From Chthoniobacteraceae bacterium (GTDB lineage Bacteria > Verrucomicrobiota > Verrucomicrobiia > Chthoniobacterales > Chthoniobacteraceae): a DNA stretch of 35,927 bases. The notes beneath the pieces were generated by a model. That model did no database searches and was not told the origin of the DNA. It saw nothing but the letters and a program-made list of their open reading frames with translations. The stretch is from positions 1-35,927 of the forward strand of contig CANIWM010000064.1 of NCBI GenBank assembly GCA_947471505.1, given 5' to 3'. The position numbers and the translations under genes are program-made. How positions within the stretch are numbered: position 1 is the first letter of the stretch; each line of letters opens with the position of its first letter. This document shows positions 1-9,982 of the stretch, piece after piece.

Positions 1-142
1 AAACGGCAGTTGACCCCGTTTTTGAGGCCGAAAAATAGGGTATTTTACTCTGGAAATTGCCAACTGCGGAGCAGTTGAAAATCACTCACCCGTCCAAGGC
101 TCATTTTTCTCTGAAAATCCGTTCAACTGCCGTTTTTAGGTT
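1..142. repeat. MITE-like palindromic repeat element, left tip cut by window edge
   Basis: The element has inverted ends: AACGGCAGTTGA at 2-13 and its reverse complement TCAACTGCCGTT at 123-134. The right end continues as TTTAGGTT to about 142. An internal palindrome, CAACTGC-GGA-GCAGTTG, sits at about 60-76. There is no coding capacity. The same terminal sequence recurs at the far right of the window (35782-35801). It joins the DUF4337 gene in mid-codon series, so it looks inserted there. Whether it is mobilised by a transposase in trans is inferred from the structure only. Confidence 0.6.
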
Positions 143-278
143 TAATGATGGCGTCCGTCTTCGCGTTGTCGCCCTTGTTGCCGACGACAGCGAGGACGAC
201 GGCGAGGACTGCGATCGTCACGGCGACTCGCTTTTCAAAGGGATCTTTCGCTTCCGGGATTTCAGGTGCTTCGGCCAT
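123..278 (-). pseudogene. DUF4337 protein fragment, truncated by repeat element
   Basis: Translation from the ATG at 276-278 gives MAEAPEIPEAKDPFEKR, a hydrophobic segment (VAVTIAVLAVVLAVVG), then NKGDNAKTDAIIK. This is the typical start of DUF4337 family proteins, small membrane-associated proteins of unknown role that are usually about 170-190 residues. After residue 46 the frame runs into the palindromic element and ends after five foreign residues (PKNGS). Only the N-terminal membrane segment is left. The frame is open further upstream to an ATG at 425, but that extension does not resemble the family, so 278 is the better start. The gene is almost certainly inactive. The rest of it would lie left of the window if the element simply inserted. 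Confidence 0.65.
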
Positions 279-538
279 GCCAGATAAATGACTCGAAACC
301 TGCGATCGAGAAAGAAAAAACCATGCACGCACGACGGTTGCGAAGATCTCGATGAGGACAGCAGCCTTCACCCACAGCGGACGCACGGCGTGGAGAGCGA
401 GGCGGGGAAAGTCAATCGAAGCCAATAGCCAACGGGCGACGCAAATTCCGCCCAGTCAAAGTTGGGTAAACCATCCAATCCGTAACGCAGTGGTGTTCGT
501 TCCATCTTAATGAAAAATCACAAACTCCCCACTCAATC

Positions 539-2413
539 ATGAAGAAGCCACTCGCCGTCCTCACCGCTGCCGCCTTACTCGCCCTGCCTTCGGTTTCTAT
601 CGCGGCTCCGTATCGCTACGACCACGTCGTCATCGTGATCGAGGAAAATACCGACTACGCGCAGGTGCTCGGCAATCGGGTGGACGCGCCGTTTATCAAC
701 GAACTCGCGGATGGCGGTGTGAATTTCACGGAGTTCTACGCGATCACGCATCCGAGCCAGCCAAACTACATCCAGCTTTTCTCCGGCGACAATCATGGCG
801 TGGTGGATAACAATCGCCCGCCCGGCAATCCTTGGACGACGCCAAATCTCGGCGCGGCACTCTTCGCAGCCGGCAGGACCTTCCGCGGGTACAGCGAAGA
901 CCTACCGTTCATCGGCGACAGTGAGACGAGCGGTACGAACACCTCCGGCGGCCTCACGCTCTACCGGCGAAAGCACAACCCGTGGGCAAACTGGCAGGTG
1001 CCCGAAGGCACCGACCCGATTCCCGCGAACCAACTCTCGTTTGACACAAACGCACGGTTTCTCGACTTCCCGGTGGACTTCTCCCAACTGCCCGATGTCG
1101 CCATCGTCGTGCCGAATCAGCAGAACGACATGCACGACGGCACCGTGCGCATGGGCGACGACTGGCTGAGGGCAAATCTCGGCGCGTATGCGCAATGGGC
1201 GAAGGCGCACAACAGCCTACTCATTGTGACCTTTGATGAAGACAACCTCTCCGGCCCGAACAAGATTCCCACAGTGTTCTACGGCGCGGGGCTCACACCG
1301 GGCACGGTGAATGCCACGCGCTGGACTCTCCACAATTTACTCCGCACGCTGGAAGACATGCACGGCACCGCACACGCAGGGCGCGCGGCGCAATTGCGGC
1401 CAATCACCGGCATTTTCCCAAACGACCCGCCGGTTCTCTCCACGCGATTTCGGCAAGGGCTGAATGGATACGCGGACTGCACCGATACGATGGTGCGACT
1501 CTCCGCGCCGACCACCAATAGCTCCGCCGCAGCGCTGCTCTCGGCAGACACGGATGCGCTGTTTGCGCGGACCGATCAAATCCTTGTGCGCTTCGAAAAT
1601 CTCTTCGGCTCAGCCCCAGGCCAAGTCCCCGCAAACGCCACCATCATCAGCGCAAAACTCAGCATGTGGACCGGCCCCGGCGCAAACGACGACAGCAACG
1701 ACCTCGCCTCCGCCCACCGAATGCTCATCCCGTGGAGCGCCGCGGATACTTGGGATTCGCTCATCGGCGGCGTCTCGGCAGACGACGTGGAAGCCGTCGC
1801 CGCAAACACATTTACCCACATGCCCGAGCTGGAAAATGCGCCCGTCATCCTCGATGTCACCGCCGATGTAGCCGCATTCCTCGCGGGCTCGACCAATCAC
1901 GGCTGGCTGCTCGATTGCACCGGCCCGGACGGCTGGAACACCATCTCCGCAGAAGGCGCGACGACCACGCAGCGCCCCACTTTGCAAATCGCATACACCC
2001 TCCCCGTCGCGCCCGGCTACGCAGCGTGGCAGCTCGGGAAATTCTCCGCCACCGCAGGAGCCGCAGGCACTCTCCCGATGGACGACCCCGACGCCGACGG
2101 CGCGCCAAACCTCGTCGAATACGCCCTCAACTCCAACCCTGCCTTCCATTCAAAAGCCGAGCAACTCATCGTCAGCGGCAGCACCACCGTGCAATTCACA
2201 CGCAACCTCGATGCCACCGACCTCACGCTAGAAATCGAAGCGACCTCCGACCTCGCCAGCATCCCCTTCGCCCCAGTCGCGACGTGGGCGCAAGCCGCTG
2301 GCTGGTCCAGCATCCCCGGCACGTCCGTGACGGAAACTGGCGGTGCCGTAGAACTCACTGCCCCCTCCGCAAGCACCCGCTTCTTCCGAGCGCGAGCGAC
2401 GGTATTGCCGTAA
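539..2413 (+). CDS. Secreted phosphoesterase (acid phosphatase-like) with verrucomicrobial C-terminal module
   Basis: This 624-residue protein has a signal peptide (about 1-23, cut near SIAA). Residues 25 to about 290 look like the phosphoesterase family of PF04185 (acid phosphatases and phospholipase C relatives). The support is HVVIVIEEN (EEN at 35-37), the THPSQPNY stretch near 70-77, an HDG motif, and FDEDN at 232-236, which are the family's likely metal and substrate positions. Residues about 300-490 form a beta-rich domain resembling DNRLRE-type domains. From about 495 comes a module with an Asp-rich calcium-type loop (DDPDADG at 515-521, then NLVEYAL) that ends in FFRARATVLP. It probably hydrolyses phosphomonoesters or diesters outside the cytoplasm; the exact substrate is unknown. 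There is no clear ribosome binding site before the ATG. It is followed 161 bp downstream by another secreted protein with the same C-terminal module. Confidence 0.8.
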   Translation: MKKPLAVLTAAALLALPSVSIAAPYRYDHVVIVIEENTDYAQVLGNRVDAPFINELADGGVNFTEFYAITHPSQPNYIQLFSGDNHGVVDNNRPPGNPWTTPNLGAALFAAGRTFRGYSEDLPFIGDSETSGTNTSGGLTLYRRKHNPWANWQVPEGTDPIPANQLSFDTNARFLDFPVDFSQLPDVAIVVPNQQNDMHDGTVRMGDDWLRANLGAYAQWAKAHNSLLIVTFDEDNLSGPNKIPTVFYGAGLTPGTVNATRWTLHNLLRTLEDMHGTAHAGRAAQLRPITGIFPNDPPVLSTRFRQGLNGYADCTDTMVRLSAPTTNSSAAALLSADTDALFARTDQILVRFENLFGSAPGQVPANATIISAKLSMWTGPGANDDSNDLASAHRMLIPWSAADTWDSLIGGVSADDVEAVAANTFTHMPELENAPVILDVTADVAAFLAGSTNHGWLLDCTGPDGWNTISAEGATTTQRPTLQIAYTLPVAPGYAAWQLGKFSATAGAAGTLPMDDPDADGAPNLVEYALNSNPAFHSKAEQLIVSGSTTVQFTRNLDATDLTLEIEATSDLASIPFAPVATWAQAAGWSSIPGTSVTETGGAVELTAPSASTRFFRARATVLP

Positions 2414-2574
2414 AGAAAGGCAGCCTTTGCAAGTGATCCCAAATCGCTGTCCATAAACGACCCGTAACTCTTTTTTCCACTCATTACTGCCATGCTTTCG
2501 TAACATATATGCTTTGGAGCATGATCGGGTGCGCGCACCTCATCCGAAAGACGCTCCGCTTTTACCACCTTCAC

Positions 2575-5500
2575 ATGAAACTTACTCGCACTCTATCTGC
2601 CGTGCTTTTGCTCGGCGTCGCTCAAGCTCACGCTCAAGTCCTCATCAATGAGGTCATGGCGACGAATACTCGCGCCTATCCGGATATTACGGATTTTGAG
2701 GATTACCCGGATTGGATCGAGCTGAAGAATACGACAGCGGCTCCCGTGAGTTTGGATGGGTATTTTTTGAGCGATAGTTCGTCGAACCCTTTTAAATGGC
2801 AGGTGCCAAATGGGGCGACAATTCCGGCGAATGGTTTCCTTCTTTTTATGGCGGATGGGCATAACGCTGCGCCGGGTGAGACGCATCCGCGTGGGTATTG
2901 GCCTTGGAAGGATTTCGTGACTGAGAAATATCATACGAATTTCTCGCTCGGCGGGACGGGCGAGACGCTGTCGCTCACTCGCGCGACGGGGCTGACGACG
3001 GTGTCGCTGATCAACGCTTCGCTGCCCGCTCCGGTGGCTCCGGCGACGGTGGCTTCGTGGAAGTATCTCGTGACTGGCGCGGACCAGAGCACGCAGTGGC
3101 GGGCTCGGAATTTCGATGATTCGGCGTGGCCCTCAGGCGTGGCGGAACTCGGCTACGGCGATACGCAGACGACGTTGCTGGGCTATGGGCCGGATGCGAA
3201 CAATAAGTACATCACGACGTATTTCCGGCATCACTTCACGGTGGCAAATCCGGCGCTTTATTACGGGCTGACGATTCGTGCGGTGCTGGATGATGGCGCG
3301 GTGATTTACTTGAACGGCGAGGAGGTGGCGCGGCGCAATTTACCTTTGACGGATGTCAATTATCAGACGCTCGCTTTGGACAATCTGACGGCTGCTACGG
3401 AGCAGACTTTCTGGGTGTTTCAGATTCCCGCGTCGGCGTTGGTTGCGGGGGATAATGTGATCGCGGTGGAGCTTCACCAGTTCGCTGCGAACAATGCGGA
3501 CATCAGCTTCGACCTCGGGTTGACGGCTTCTTCTTATGGCACGGCGACGTTGGTCGATACGGTCGGGTACTCGCAGCAGGTGCCAGATGTTTCTTTTGGC
3601 CGCGATAGCGTGACGCCGACGATTACGCGGCAGTTTGCAGTGCCGACTCCGGGAGCGGAAAACACGACGCCTATCGTGAACAATTTGCGCGTGGACGGCA
3701 CGGTGGCGACGGTGTCTCCGGCGAGCGGAGTTTACGCGACGAATCAGACGGTGACGATGTCTGCGCCGAGCGGCGTGATGCACTACACGCTAGATGGCAG
3801 CAACCCGAAGATCACGTCGCCGACTTACTCCGCGCCGATCAGCATCACGGCTACGACGGTCGTGCGGGCGCAAGTTTTCGAGACGGGAAAAGCGCCGGGT
3901 CCGATTGTCACGCGCACGTATTTCCGTGGCGAGACGCAGACGAATCTGCCGTATATTTCCGTTGTCGCGGACCCGGAGACGCTGTTTGGAAATACGATCG
4001 GCATTTACAAAAACGAGCATGAGACGGTAAGCGGCAGTTACGGGCTGAAGGACGTTTATAAAGGCAAAGACGCTCCCGGAAATATCGAATACTTTGCGCC
4101 GGGCGGATCACTCGCGTTTGCGGCGGGATGCGGCATTCGCATTGGCGGCGAAAACAATTGGGTCCATCCCCAGAAGGCTCTGAACATCGCCATCCGTGGA
4201 AAGTACGGGAACGACGATGTGGCTTACGATGTTTTCCCCGGCTCGGGAATCGCGTTGCACACGGGCTTCGCGCTGCGCGACGGCGGCGATAACTGGAACC
4301 TCGATATGCTCCGTGACTGCCTTTATCCGAAGCTCACGCACGGCTACATGAATGTGGACACGGCGGATTACAGCCCGAGCGTCGTGTTCATCAATGGCGC
4401 GTATTACGGCCTGCATGACATCCGCCAGCGTTGGGACGACATGTGGTTCGCGCAGACGTATCACCTGTCCTCGGACAAAATTGATCATCTGCTTTACGGC
4501 CACATCACCAGCGCTGCGATCACGCTCGGTGTGGACAAAGGAACGAACACGGACTGGCTCGCGTTCATGTCGTTCATCAACACGGCGGACCTCACGGTGC
4601 AGGCAAATTGGGACTACGTGGAATCGAGAATCGACGTGGATAGTTTCATGGATTTCATCATCGCCGAGTCCTACGGCAACAACACGAGTTGGGCGCACAA
4701 CCGCGAGTTTTGGAAACCGAAAACGCCCGGCGGAAAATGGCGCTGGTTCCTCACGGATATGGACCGCACTTTCTCCACCAGCACGCTCACGGGCATCCTC
4801 TCGCAGCTTCTCTCCAGCGAAGATGTGCTCGTTCGGCTAAAGCTGAACATCCCTTTTAAACAGCGCCTCGCGCAACGCTACGCCGCGCACGTTGCGGGCA
4901 CATTTAAGCCATCGCGCGTGCAGTCCGTCATCGCGGCGATGGATGTGGAAGTCGCGGCTTCCGTGCCGCGCCACGTCACGCGATGGGCACCAAACGGAAC
5001 GACCGTCGCCACGCGCGACGCCAACATCCAAAACATCAAAGATTACGCCACGAAACGTGCCGCGAATTTCTTCGGCGAAGTGACCACGCAACTCGGCGTG
5101 GGCACCGCAGTAAATCTCACGCTCACCGCCAACGCTGCGCAGGGTCGCGTGCTTGTGCAAGGCGTTCCGGTGGAGCCGGGGACTTTCAAAATGTTCCCCA
5201 ATATCGCATTCACGCTAAAAGCCGAGCCAGCGCCCGGATACGCGTTTAGCAGTTGGACAGGCGCGACCGGTGGCGCAAGTACCAGCGCGACAATCACCGG
5301 CGCTGCGAGCATCACCGCGACTTTCGTCCCCGCTGCGGAAACCGCGGTCGGCGGCACACTCGCGAGCAACACGACTTTCACGCTCGCTGGCTCGCCTTAC
5401 GTTGTGAGCGATGACCTCATTATCCCTGCGGGAATCACGCTCACCGTGGACGCAGGCGTGACCATCCAAATTACCACACGCCATCACATCCGCGTGCTCG

Positions 5501-7806
5501 GAGTGCTTAATGTCAACGGCACCGCCGCGCAAAAAGTGAACATCGTCGGGCGCAACGGCGAGCGCTGGGGCGGCATCAGCTTTGAGTTCCCGAGCGGCGC
5601 GTCGAACCTCACGCACCTCAATGTGCGCCACGGCACAAACGGTGCAAACCCCGCGCTCTACATCAACACCGTCATGGGCCGCAACGCCACCATCACCGCC
5701 GACTTCCTCGACATCGACGAGTGCGACTCCACCTTTTACAACTACAACGGCACCGCCACGCTGCGCGATTGCCGCTTCCACATCCCGTACACCGGCGACG
5801 GCCTCCACATCAAAAAGGGAACCGCGCTCGTGCAACGCTGCGTCTTCCCCGGCAACAACGCGCCGGATACCGACGCCATCGACTTCGACGGCGTAATCAA
5901 CGGCACCATCGAAGACTGCAAAATCTACCGATTCCAAGGCAGCAACAGCGACGGCATCGATCTCGGCGAAGCGTGCTCAAACATCCTCATCCAGCGGAAC
6001 CTCATCTATTTTAACTCCGACAAAGGCTTCTCTATCGGCCAAGGCTCCAGCGTCACACTACGAAAGAACATGGTCGTCGGCTGCACGCTCGGCGTCGGTG
6101 TGAAAGACCTCGGCTCCACCGTACTCGTGGACCAAAACTCGTTCATTAACTGCGGAACAAGCGTCGCCGTGTATGAGAAAAACTTCGGCGACGGCGGTGG
6201 CAACGCGACCATCACCAACACCATCCTTTCCAAATCCGTCACCGCGCCCGTGACCTTCGACGCATACTCCACGCTGACGACAAATTACTGCCTCAGCGAC
6301 ACACAAGCGCTCACCGGCACCGGCAATCTTTTGCTCGATCCACAGTTCGTCGATCCCGTCATTTACAACTACCAACTCCGCTCCACCTCGCCCGCGATCA
6401 ACACCGGCGACCCCGCCCACGCGCTCGACCCGGACAGCACACGCGTCGATATCGGTGCGCAGTATATTTACAGCTCAGCGGACTACCCGTTCACCATTGG
6501 CGAAACGGTCGTAATCAATGAAGTCCTTGCAAACTCCGGCGCAGCAACCGACTGGATCGAACTGCACAACCGCACCGGCGCATCTGTAAATGTAGGTGGC
6601 TGGTTCCTCAGCGACAGCGGCGCGGACCTACAAAAATACCGCATCCCCATCGGCACCATCATCCCCGCAGGCGGCTACGTCACCTTCTATGAAAACACGA
6701 ACTTCGGTGCAGCGAGCATCGACGTAAATAAAATCACCGCATTCGCCCTCAGCGATGTCGGGGAAACCATCTACGTCAGCTCTGCCGTGGGCGACCAACT
6801 CACCGATTACCAAAGCAAAGAAGACATCGGGCCAAGCACCGAAGGCGAGACACTCGGCGCATATTATAAACCGAGCACCGACTCGTATAATTTCGTCGCG
6901 ATGAAAACCGCCACGCCCAACGCGACAAACAGTGGCCCGAGAGTCGGCCCCATCGTCATCTCGGAAATCATGTACAATCCAAACGGATCCGGTGATGCCG
7001 AGTATCTCGAACTGCTCAACGTCAGCGCCGCGCCCGTCACACTCTACGACGCCGTGAAAGCAAAAGCCTGGCGCATCAGCGACGGCATCGACTTCGAATT
7101 CCCGTCCGTCACGCCACTCACTATGGCCCCCGGCGAGCGCGTCGTCATCACCAAGAACCTCACGCTTTTCAACAGCAGCTTTGGCGCGCTCGTGCCCGGC
7201 GGCACCAAAGTCTTCGAGTGGGGCTTGGGCGGCCTTTCAAATGGCGGCGAAAGCCTCCAGCTCGACCGCCCCGGCGCAGTCGATGCGTTCAACGTCATCC
7301 AATACGTCCGCCAAGATCGCGTGAACTTTGAAGACACCGCACCATGGCCGCTCACACCCGACGGTCACGGCCCATCGCTCACGAAAATCTCGGAGCGCGA
7401 CTACGGCAACGACTACATCAACTGGATGGCCGCAGGCGCATCACCCGGCGGATTCGCCCCTGGCAACCGCTTCACCACATGGTCCACTGCCTACGGCGTC
7501 TCCGGCAGCAACGGCGACGAGGACGGCGACGGAATCAGCAACCTCCTCGAATACGCGCTCGGCCTAGATCCGAACGCTCCATCGCTCACCGCATGGCCCG
7601 CACTCGGCCTAGGCTCAGTAACCTATAGCGTGAACACGCTTTTCCCCGACATCGACTACATCCTCGAATGCTCCGCCGATTTGCAAACATGGACGCAAGT
7701 GGACTCCTACCCGATGACTTTGGTCGGAAGCCAGCAGACACGCGCCTACCCAATTCCGACCGGCGCGACGTGCATGTTCTACCGCCTCCGAGTGACGCAG
7801 AAATAG
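2575..7806 (+). CDS. Giant secreted CotH / lamin-tail / beta-helix surface protein
   Basis: The chosen start (MKLTRTLSAVLLLGVAQAHA) gives a clean signal peptide; an upstream in-frame ATG at 2509 would bury it. The product is 1743 residues. In order: lamin-tail domain (about 22-125, VLINEVMATN), a beta-sandwich stretch, a chitobiase C-terminal-like domain (about 378-447, MHYTLDGSNP), a CotH kinase-like domain (about 480-740, with RIGGENNW, GGDNWNLDMLRD and WFLTDMDRTF), an InlB-type B-repeat-like domain (about 842-920), a right-handed parallel beta-helix (about 925-1298), two more lamin-tail domains (about 1310-1382 and 1460-1535), and a C-terminal module with DEDGDGISNLLEYALGLDP ending FYRLRVTQK. 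CotH proteins are atypical protein kinases in spore coats and elsewhere. Kinase activity here is possible but unproven. It probably acts on the cell surface or is released. The third-codon-position preference shifts strongly from mixed G/T to C along the gene. Confidence 0.85.
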   Translation: MKLTRTLSAVLLLGVAQAHAQVLINEVMATNTRAYPDITDFEDYPDWIELKNTTAAPVSLDGYFLSDSSSNPFKWQVPNGATIPANGFLLFMADGHNAAPGETHPRGYWPWKDFVTEKYHTNFSLGGTGETLSLTRATGLTTVSLINASLPAPVAPATVASWKYLVTGADQSTQWRARNFDDSAWPSGVAELGYGDTQTTLLGYGPDANNKYITTYFRHHFTVANPALYYGLTIRAVLDDGAVIYLNGEEVARRNLPLTDVNYQTLALDNLTAATEQTFWVFQIPASALVAGDNVIAVELHQFAANNADISFDLGLTASSYGTATLVDTVGYSQQVPDVSFGRDSVTPTITRQFAVPTPGAENTTPIVNNLRVDGTVATVSPASGVYATNQTVTMSAPSGVMHYTLDGSNPKITSPTYSAPISITATTVVRAQVFETGKAPGPIVTRTYFRGETQTNLPYISVVADPETLFGNTIGIYKNEHETVSGSYGLKDVYKGKDAPGNIEYFAPGGSLAFAAGCGIRIGGENNWVHPQKALNIAIRGKYGNDDVAYDVFPGSGIALHTGFALRDGGDNWNLDMLRDCLYPKLTHGYMNVDTADYSPSVVFINGAYYGLHDIRQRWDDMWFAQTYHLSSDKIDHLLYGHITSAAITLGVDKGTNTDWLAFMSFINTADLTVQANWDYVESRIDVDSFMDFIIAESYGNNTSWAHNREFWKPKTPGGKWRWFLTDMDRTFSTSTLTGILSQLLSSEDVLVRLKLNIPFKQRLAQRYAAHVAGTFKPSRVQSVIAAMDVEVAASVPRHVTRWAPNGTTVATRDANIQNIKDYATKRAANFFGEVTTQLGVGTAVNLTLTANAAQGRVLVQGVPVEPGTFKMFPNIAFTLKAEPAPGYAFSSWTGATGGASTSATITGAASITATFVPAAETAVGGTLASNTTFTLAGSPYVVSDDLIIPAGITLTVDAGVTIQITTRHHIRVLGVLNVNGTAAQKVNIVGRNGERWGGISFEFPSGASNLTHLNVRHGTNGANPALYINTVMGRNATITADFLDIDECDSTFYNYNGTATLRDCRFHIPYTGDGLHIKKGTALVQRCVFPGNNAPDTDAIDFDGVINGTIEDCKIYRFQGSNSDGIDLGEACSNILIQRNLIYFNSDKGFSIGQGSSVTLRKNMVVGCTLGVGVKDLGSTVLVDQNSFINCGTSVAVYEKNFGDGGGNATITNTILSKSVTAPVTFDAYSTLTTNYCLSDTQALTGTGNLLLDPQFVDPVIYNYQLRSTSPAINTGDPAHALDPDSTRVDIGAQYIYSSADYPFTIGETVVINEVLANSGAATDWIELHNRTGASVNVGGWFLSDSGADLQKYRIPIGTIIPAGGYVTFYENTNFGAASIDVNKITAFALSDVGETIYVSSAVGDQLTDYQSKEDIGPSTEGETLGAYYKPSTDSYNFVAMKTATPNATNSGPRVGPIVISEIMYNPNGSGDAEYLELLNVSAAPVTLYDAVKAKAWRISDGIDFEFPSVTPLTMAPGERVVITKNLTLFNSSFGALVPGGTKVFEWGLGGLSNGGESLQLDRPGAVDAFNVIQYVRQDRVNFEDTAPWPLTPDGHGPSLTKISERDYGNDYINWMAAGASPGGFAPGNRFTTWSTAYGVSGSNGDEDGDGISNLLEYALGLDPNAPSLTAWPALGLGSVTYSVNTLFPDIDYILECSADLQTWTQVDSYPMTLVGSQQTRAYPIPTGATCMFYRLRVTQK

Positions 7807-7948
7807 ACACTCGAGGAGTCGCACTTTCGTGCGGAACAAAAAGGACGGAGGCTCACGACGGGCGCGAGAAGGTTGAGTGCACGCGAGAACTCATCCCGTC
7901 GCGGGCCATCCGCGATGCGGCTGACCCATGCGCAAATTCCTAACGACA

Positions 7949-9850
7949 CTACGGCAACCCGACTCGCAAGCGGACGAAAAGCGGCGGAGGCCCAGCGAAA
8001 TCGCGCCAGTAGTTCCCGACGCCATCCGTCTGCTCTGCCTCGACGGCCACCGCCCAAGGGCTCGTGAGCGCACTCGTCTTCTCCACGCTATACGTGAGCC
8101 CGCTGCCCTCCTTCCGATACTGAAAACGCACCGCCGCACCTGCGGGCGAGAAGGTCGGCAATCGCGTCGCGTCCGGCACCAGCGGATTTCCGCCGAGCGC
8201 GAACTCCAGTAGGTTCACCACTCCGTCGCCATCGGTGTCATCGTCCGCATTCGCCCCAACTCCGCCGTCGGGCAGCGCGAAATACTGGTCGCGCCATGCC
8301 TGCCACGGAGAAAGGAACTCGTCCGCCCCGATATCCACACGCGCCGAAGCCACACGGCTCTGGCCTCCGAAATCCCGTTCTCCCGACTGGGCAACGAACG
8401 TCGGTTCCCCCGCGTTTACAGCGAGCGACCCCGACAGCAGACCGAAGTTCACCGCCGGGGATGCCGCCGTAAATGTCGGCCCGGCGAGACCTGGGCTCGC
8501 GGCAAAAAACGAGTTCGTATCCTGCGCCGATGCCGTTTTCCACGCGGTGAATGTGGCCTTTGCGCTGTTGTTCCAAATGAACTCCACCGCATTCAATGCC
8601 GCGCCGCTGTAGAGATTCCAGTCGATCGCATTCGCGGAAAAAGAACCCGTCGTATTGTCCTTCAGCACGAACTGCGCGGTCGAAGCGTTGCACACCATGA
8701 TGTTCTGCCGAATCGTCGTTGAGGTGACGAAATTCTGGATGCTCACCTGCCCGCCGCCGGTGCCTGTCGTGTCGTTTTCATACAGCGTGTTGTTCGTGAT
8801 CGTGCAGCCCGTCGCCCCGCCATTTTGCAGATTGTCCGAGCCGCCCAAGACGATTCCGCCGACGTGGCAGTGGTGGAGGACGTTGTTGCGCACGGCCACG
8901 TTGCTCGTGACCTTTCCGAGATGCTCGCTGCCGAGCGACACGGCGAAGTTGCTCGAATAGACGTGGTTTCTTTCCATGACGATGTCCCGCCCGCCGTCCA
9001 CATACAGCCCCGGTGCCGAGCGCGTCGCATTGCCGCCGCCGGCACCGAAGTTCCCTCCGTACGCGGGATTAAATTTCGAGTCGATGTTCCAGACCGTATT
9101 GCCCGAGCAGACACCATTACGGGCCTGATCGAGCGCCACGGTTGGCGCCGTGCCTTCGAATCCGATGAAGTCGATCCCGATATTGTTGCAATCGTGAACG
9201 AGATTGTTCGTCACGGAAAAGCCTGTGACGTTTCCATTCAGCACCACCGATTCACTCGCGCCCGTTCGCAGCACCGAGACTTCACAGCCATCGAGCACGA
9301 AGTTCGCAATCGGCAGCGTCGCATCCCCATAGACGAGGATCCCAAACCCGTTTGCGTTGAAGTTGTTCAGCGTCGCGTTGCTCTGCCAGATGTCGTGGAC
9401 TTTGCAGCCCAGCAGCTTCACGCCGGAACCGTCCCCGTTCACCAAAATGCCGATCGGCGTCTTCGTGTCAGCGGTCGTCTTGTAGTTCCGAACCTCCAAA
9501 TTCTGTACCGTCACATAATCGCAATTCGTGATCGTCAAAACTGCGCTGGTCCCGCTCGGTGGCGTCACGCCGTTTTGATCGATTGCAGCCATCACGTCGC
9601 CCGGTCGCGTCCGAAAAACGATCGGCAGTCCGGCGCTCGCCCGCTTTCCCGAGATCGTCACCCGCTCGGCATATGTACCGGCGAGGATGCTGACGTTATC
9701 GCCCGGCACTACGGTATTCGCAGCTTTCTGGATGGTCCGCCATGGCGCGCCCGAGGAGCCTCCATTGGAGTCCAGCCCGGTCGTGCTCACAAAATACTCC
9801 GCCCCAAAAACCGGAAGAGCGAAGGCGAAAAGCAGAGAAAGAATACGCAT
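7949..9850 (-). CDS. Secreted right-handed beta-helix protein (pectate-lyase-like fold)
   Basis: Starting at the ATG ending at 9850 (MRILSLLFAFALPVFGA) gives an immediate signal peptide; the alternative start at 9871 adds seven charged residues and is less likely. The mature protein begins EYFVSTTGLDSNGG followed by PWRTIQKAA, the usual opening of DUF1565 / parallel beta-helix proteins. It continues with asparagine-rich coils (for example TNNLVHDCNNIGID and VRNNVLHHCHVGG) over most of about 30-480. The C-terminal 130 residues carry DDDTDGDGVVNLLEFALGGNP and end FVRLRVGLP, the same module as the two preceding secreted proteins. The fold is shared by polysaccharide lyases, glycosidases and phage tail spikes. 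No catalytic residues could be assigned, so a sugar-binding or sugar-cleaving role is an inference. The gene converges on the CotH gene with a 142-bp gap. Confidence 0.8.
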   Translation of the reverse strand: MRILSLLFAFALPVFGAEYFVSTTGLDSNGGSSGAPWRTIQKAANTVVPGDNVSILAGTYAERVTISGKRASAGLPIVFRTRPGDVMAAIDQNGVTPPSGTSAVLTITNCDYVTVQNLEVRNYKTTADTKTPIGILVNGDGSGVKLLGCKVHDIWQSNATLNNFNANGFGILVYGDATLPIANFVLDGCEVSVLRTGASESVVLNGNVTGFSVTNNLVHDCNNIGIDFIGFEGTAPTVALDQARNGVCSGNTVWNIDSKFNPAYGGNFGAGGGNATRSAPGLYVDGGRDIVMERNHVYSSNFAVSLGSEHLGKVTSNVAVRNNVLHHCHVGGIVLGGSDNLQNGGATGCTITNNTLYENDTTGTGGGQVSIQNFVTSTTIRQNIMVCNASTAQFVLKDNTTGSFSANAIDWNLYSGAALNAVEFIWNNSAKATFTAWKTASAQDTNSFFAASPGLAGPTFTAASPAVNFGLLSGSLAVNAGEPTFVAQSGERDFGGQSRVASARVDIGADEFLSPWQAWRDQYFALPDGGVGANADDDTDGDGVVNLLEFALGGNPLVPDATRLPTFSPAGAAVRFQYRKEGSGLTYSVEKTSALTSPWAVAVEAEQTDGVGNYWRDFAGPPPLFVRLRVGLP

Positions 9851-9982
9851 CCGCCCGCGACCGTAGCGCAATTCCTACGCCGGTCCACCGTGACTTCCGC
9901 AGCCTTGCTCTGCGCGGGGTGTGCAGCCGAGAGACTCGCATTTAGTTTCAGAAAGTGTGTAACCTCGCCTGCGCCGCTCCGC

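Noticed and set aside
7820-7833. Small hairpin CGCAC-TTTC-GTGCG after the CotH gene as a terminator
   Set aside because: Only five base pairs and no T-run follows on either strand, so not supported as an intrinsic terminator.
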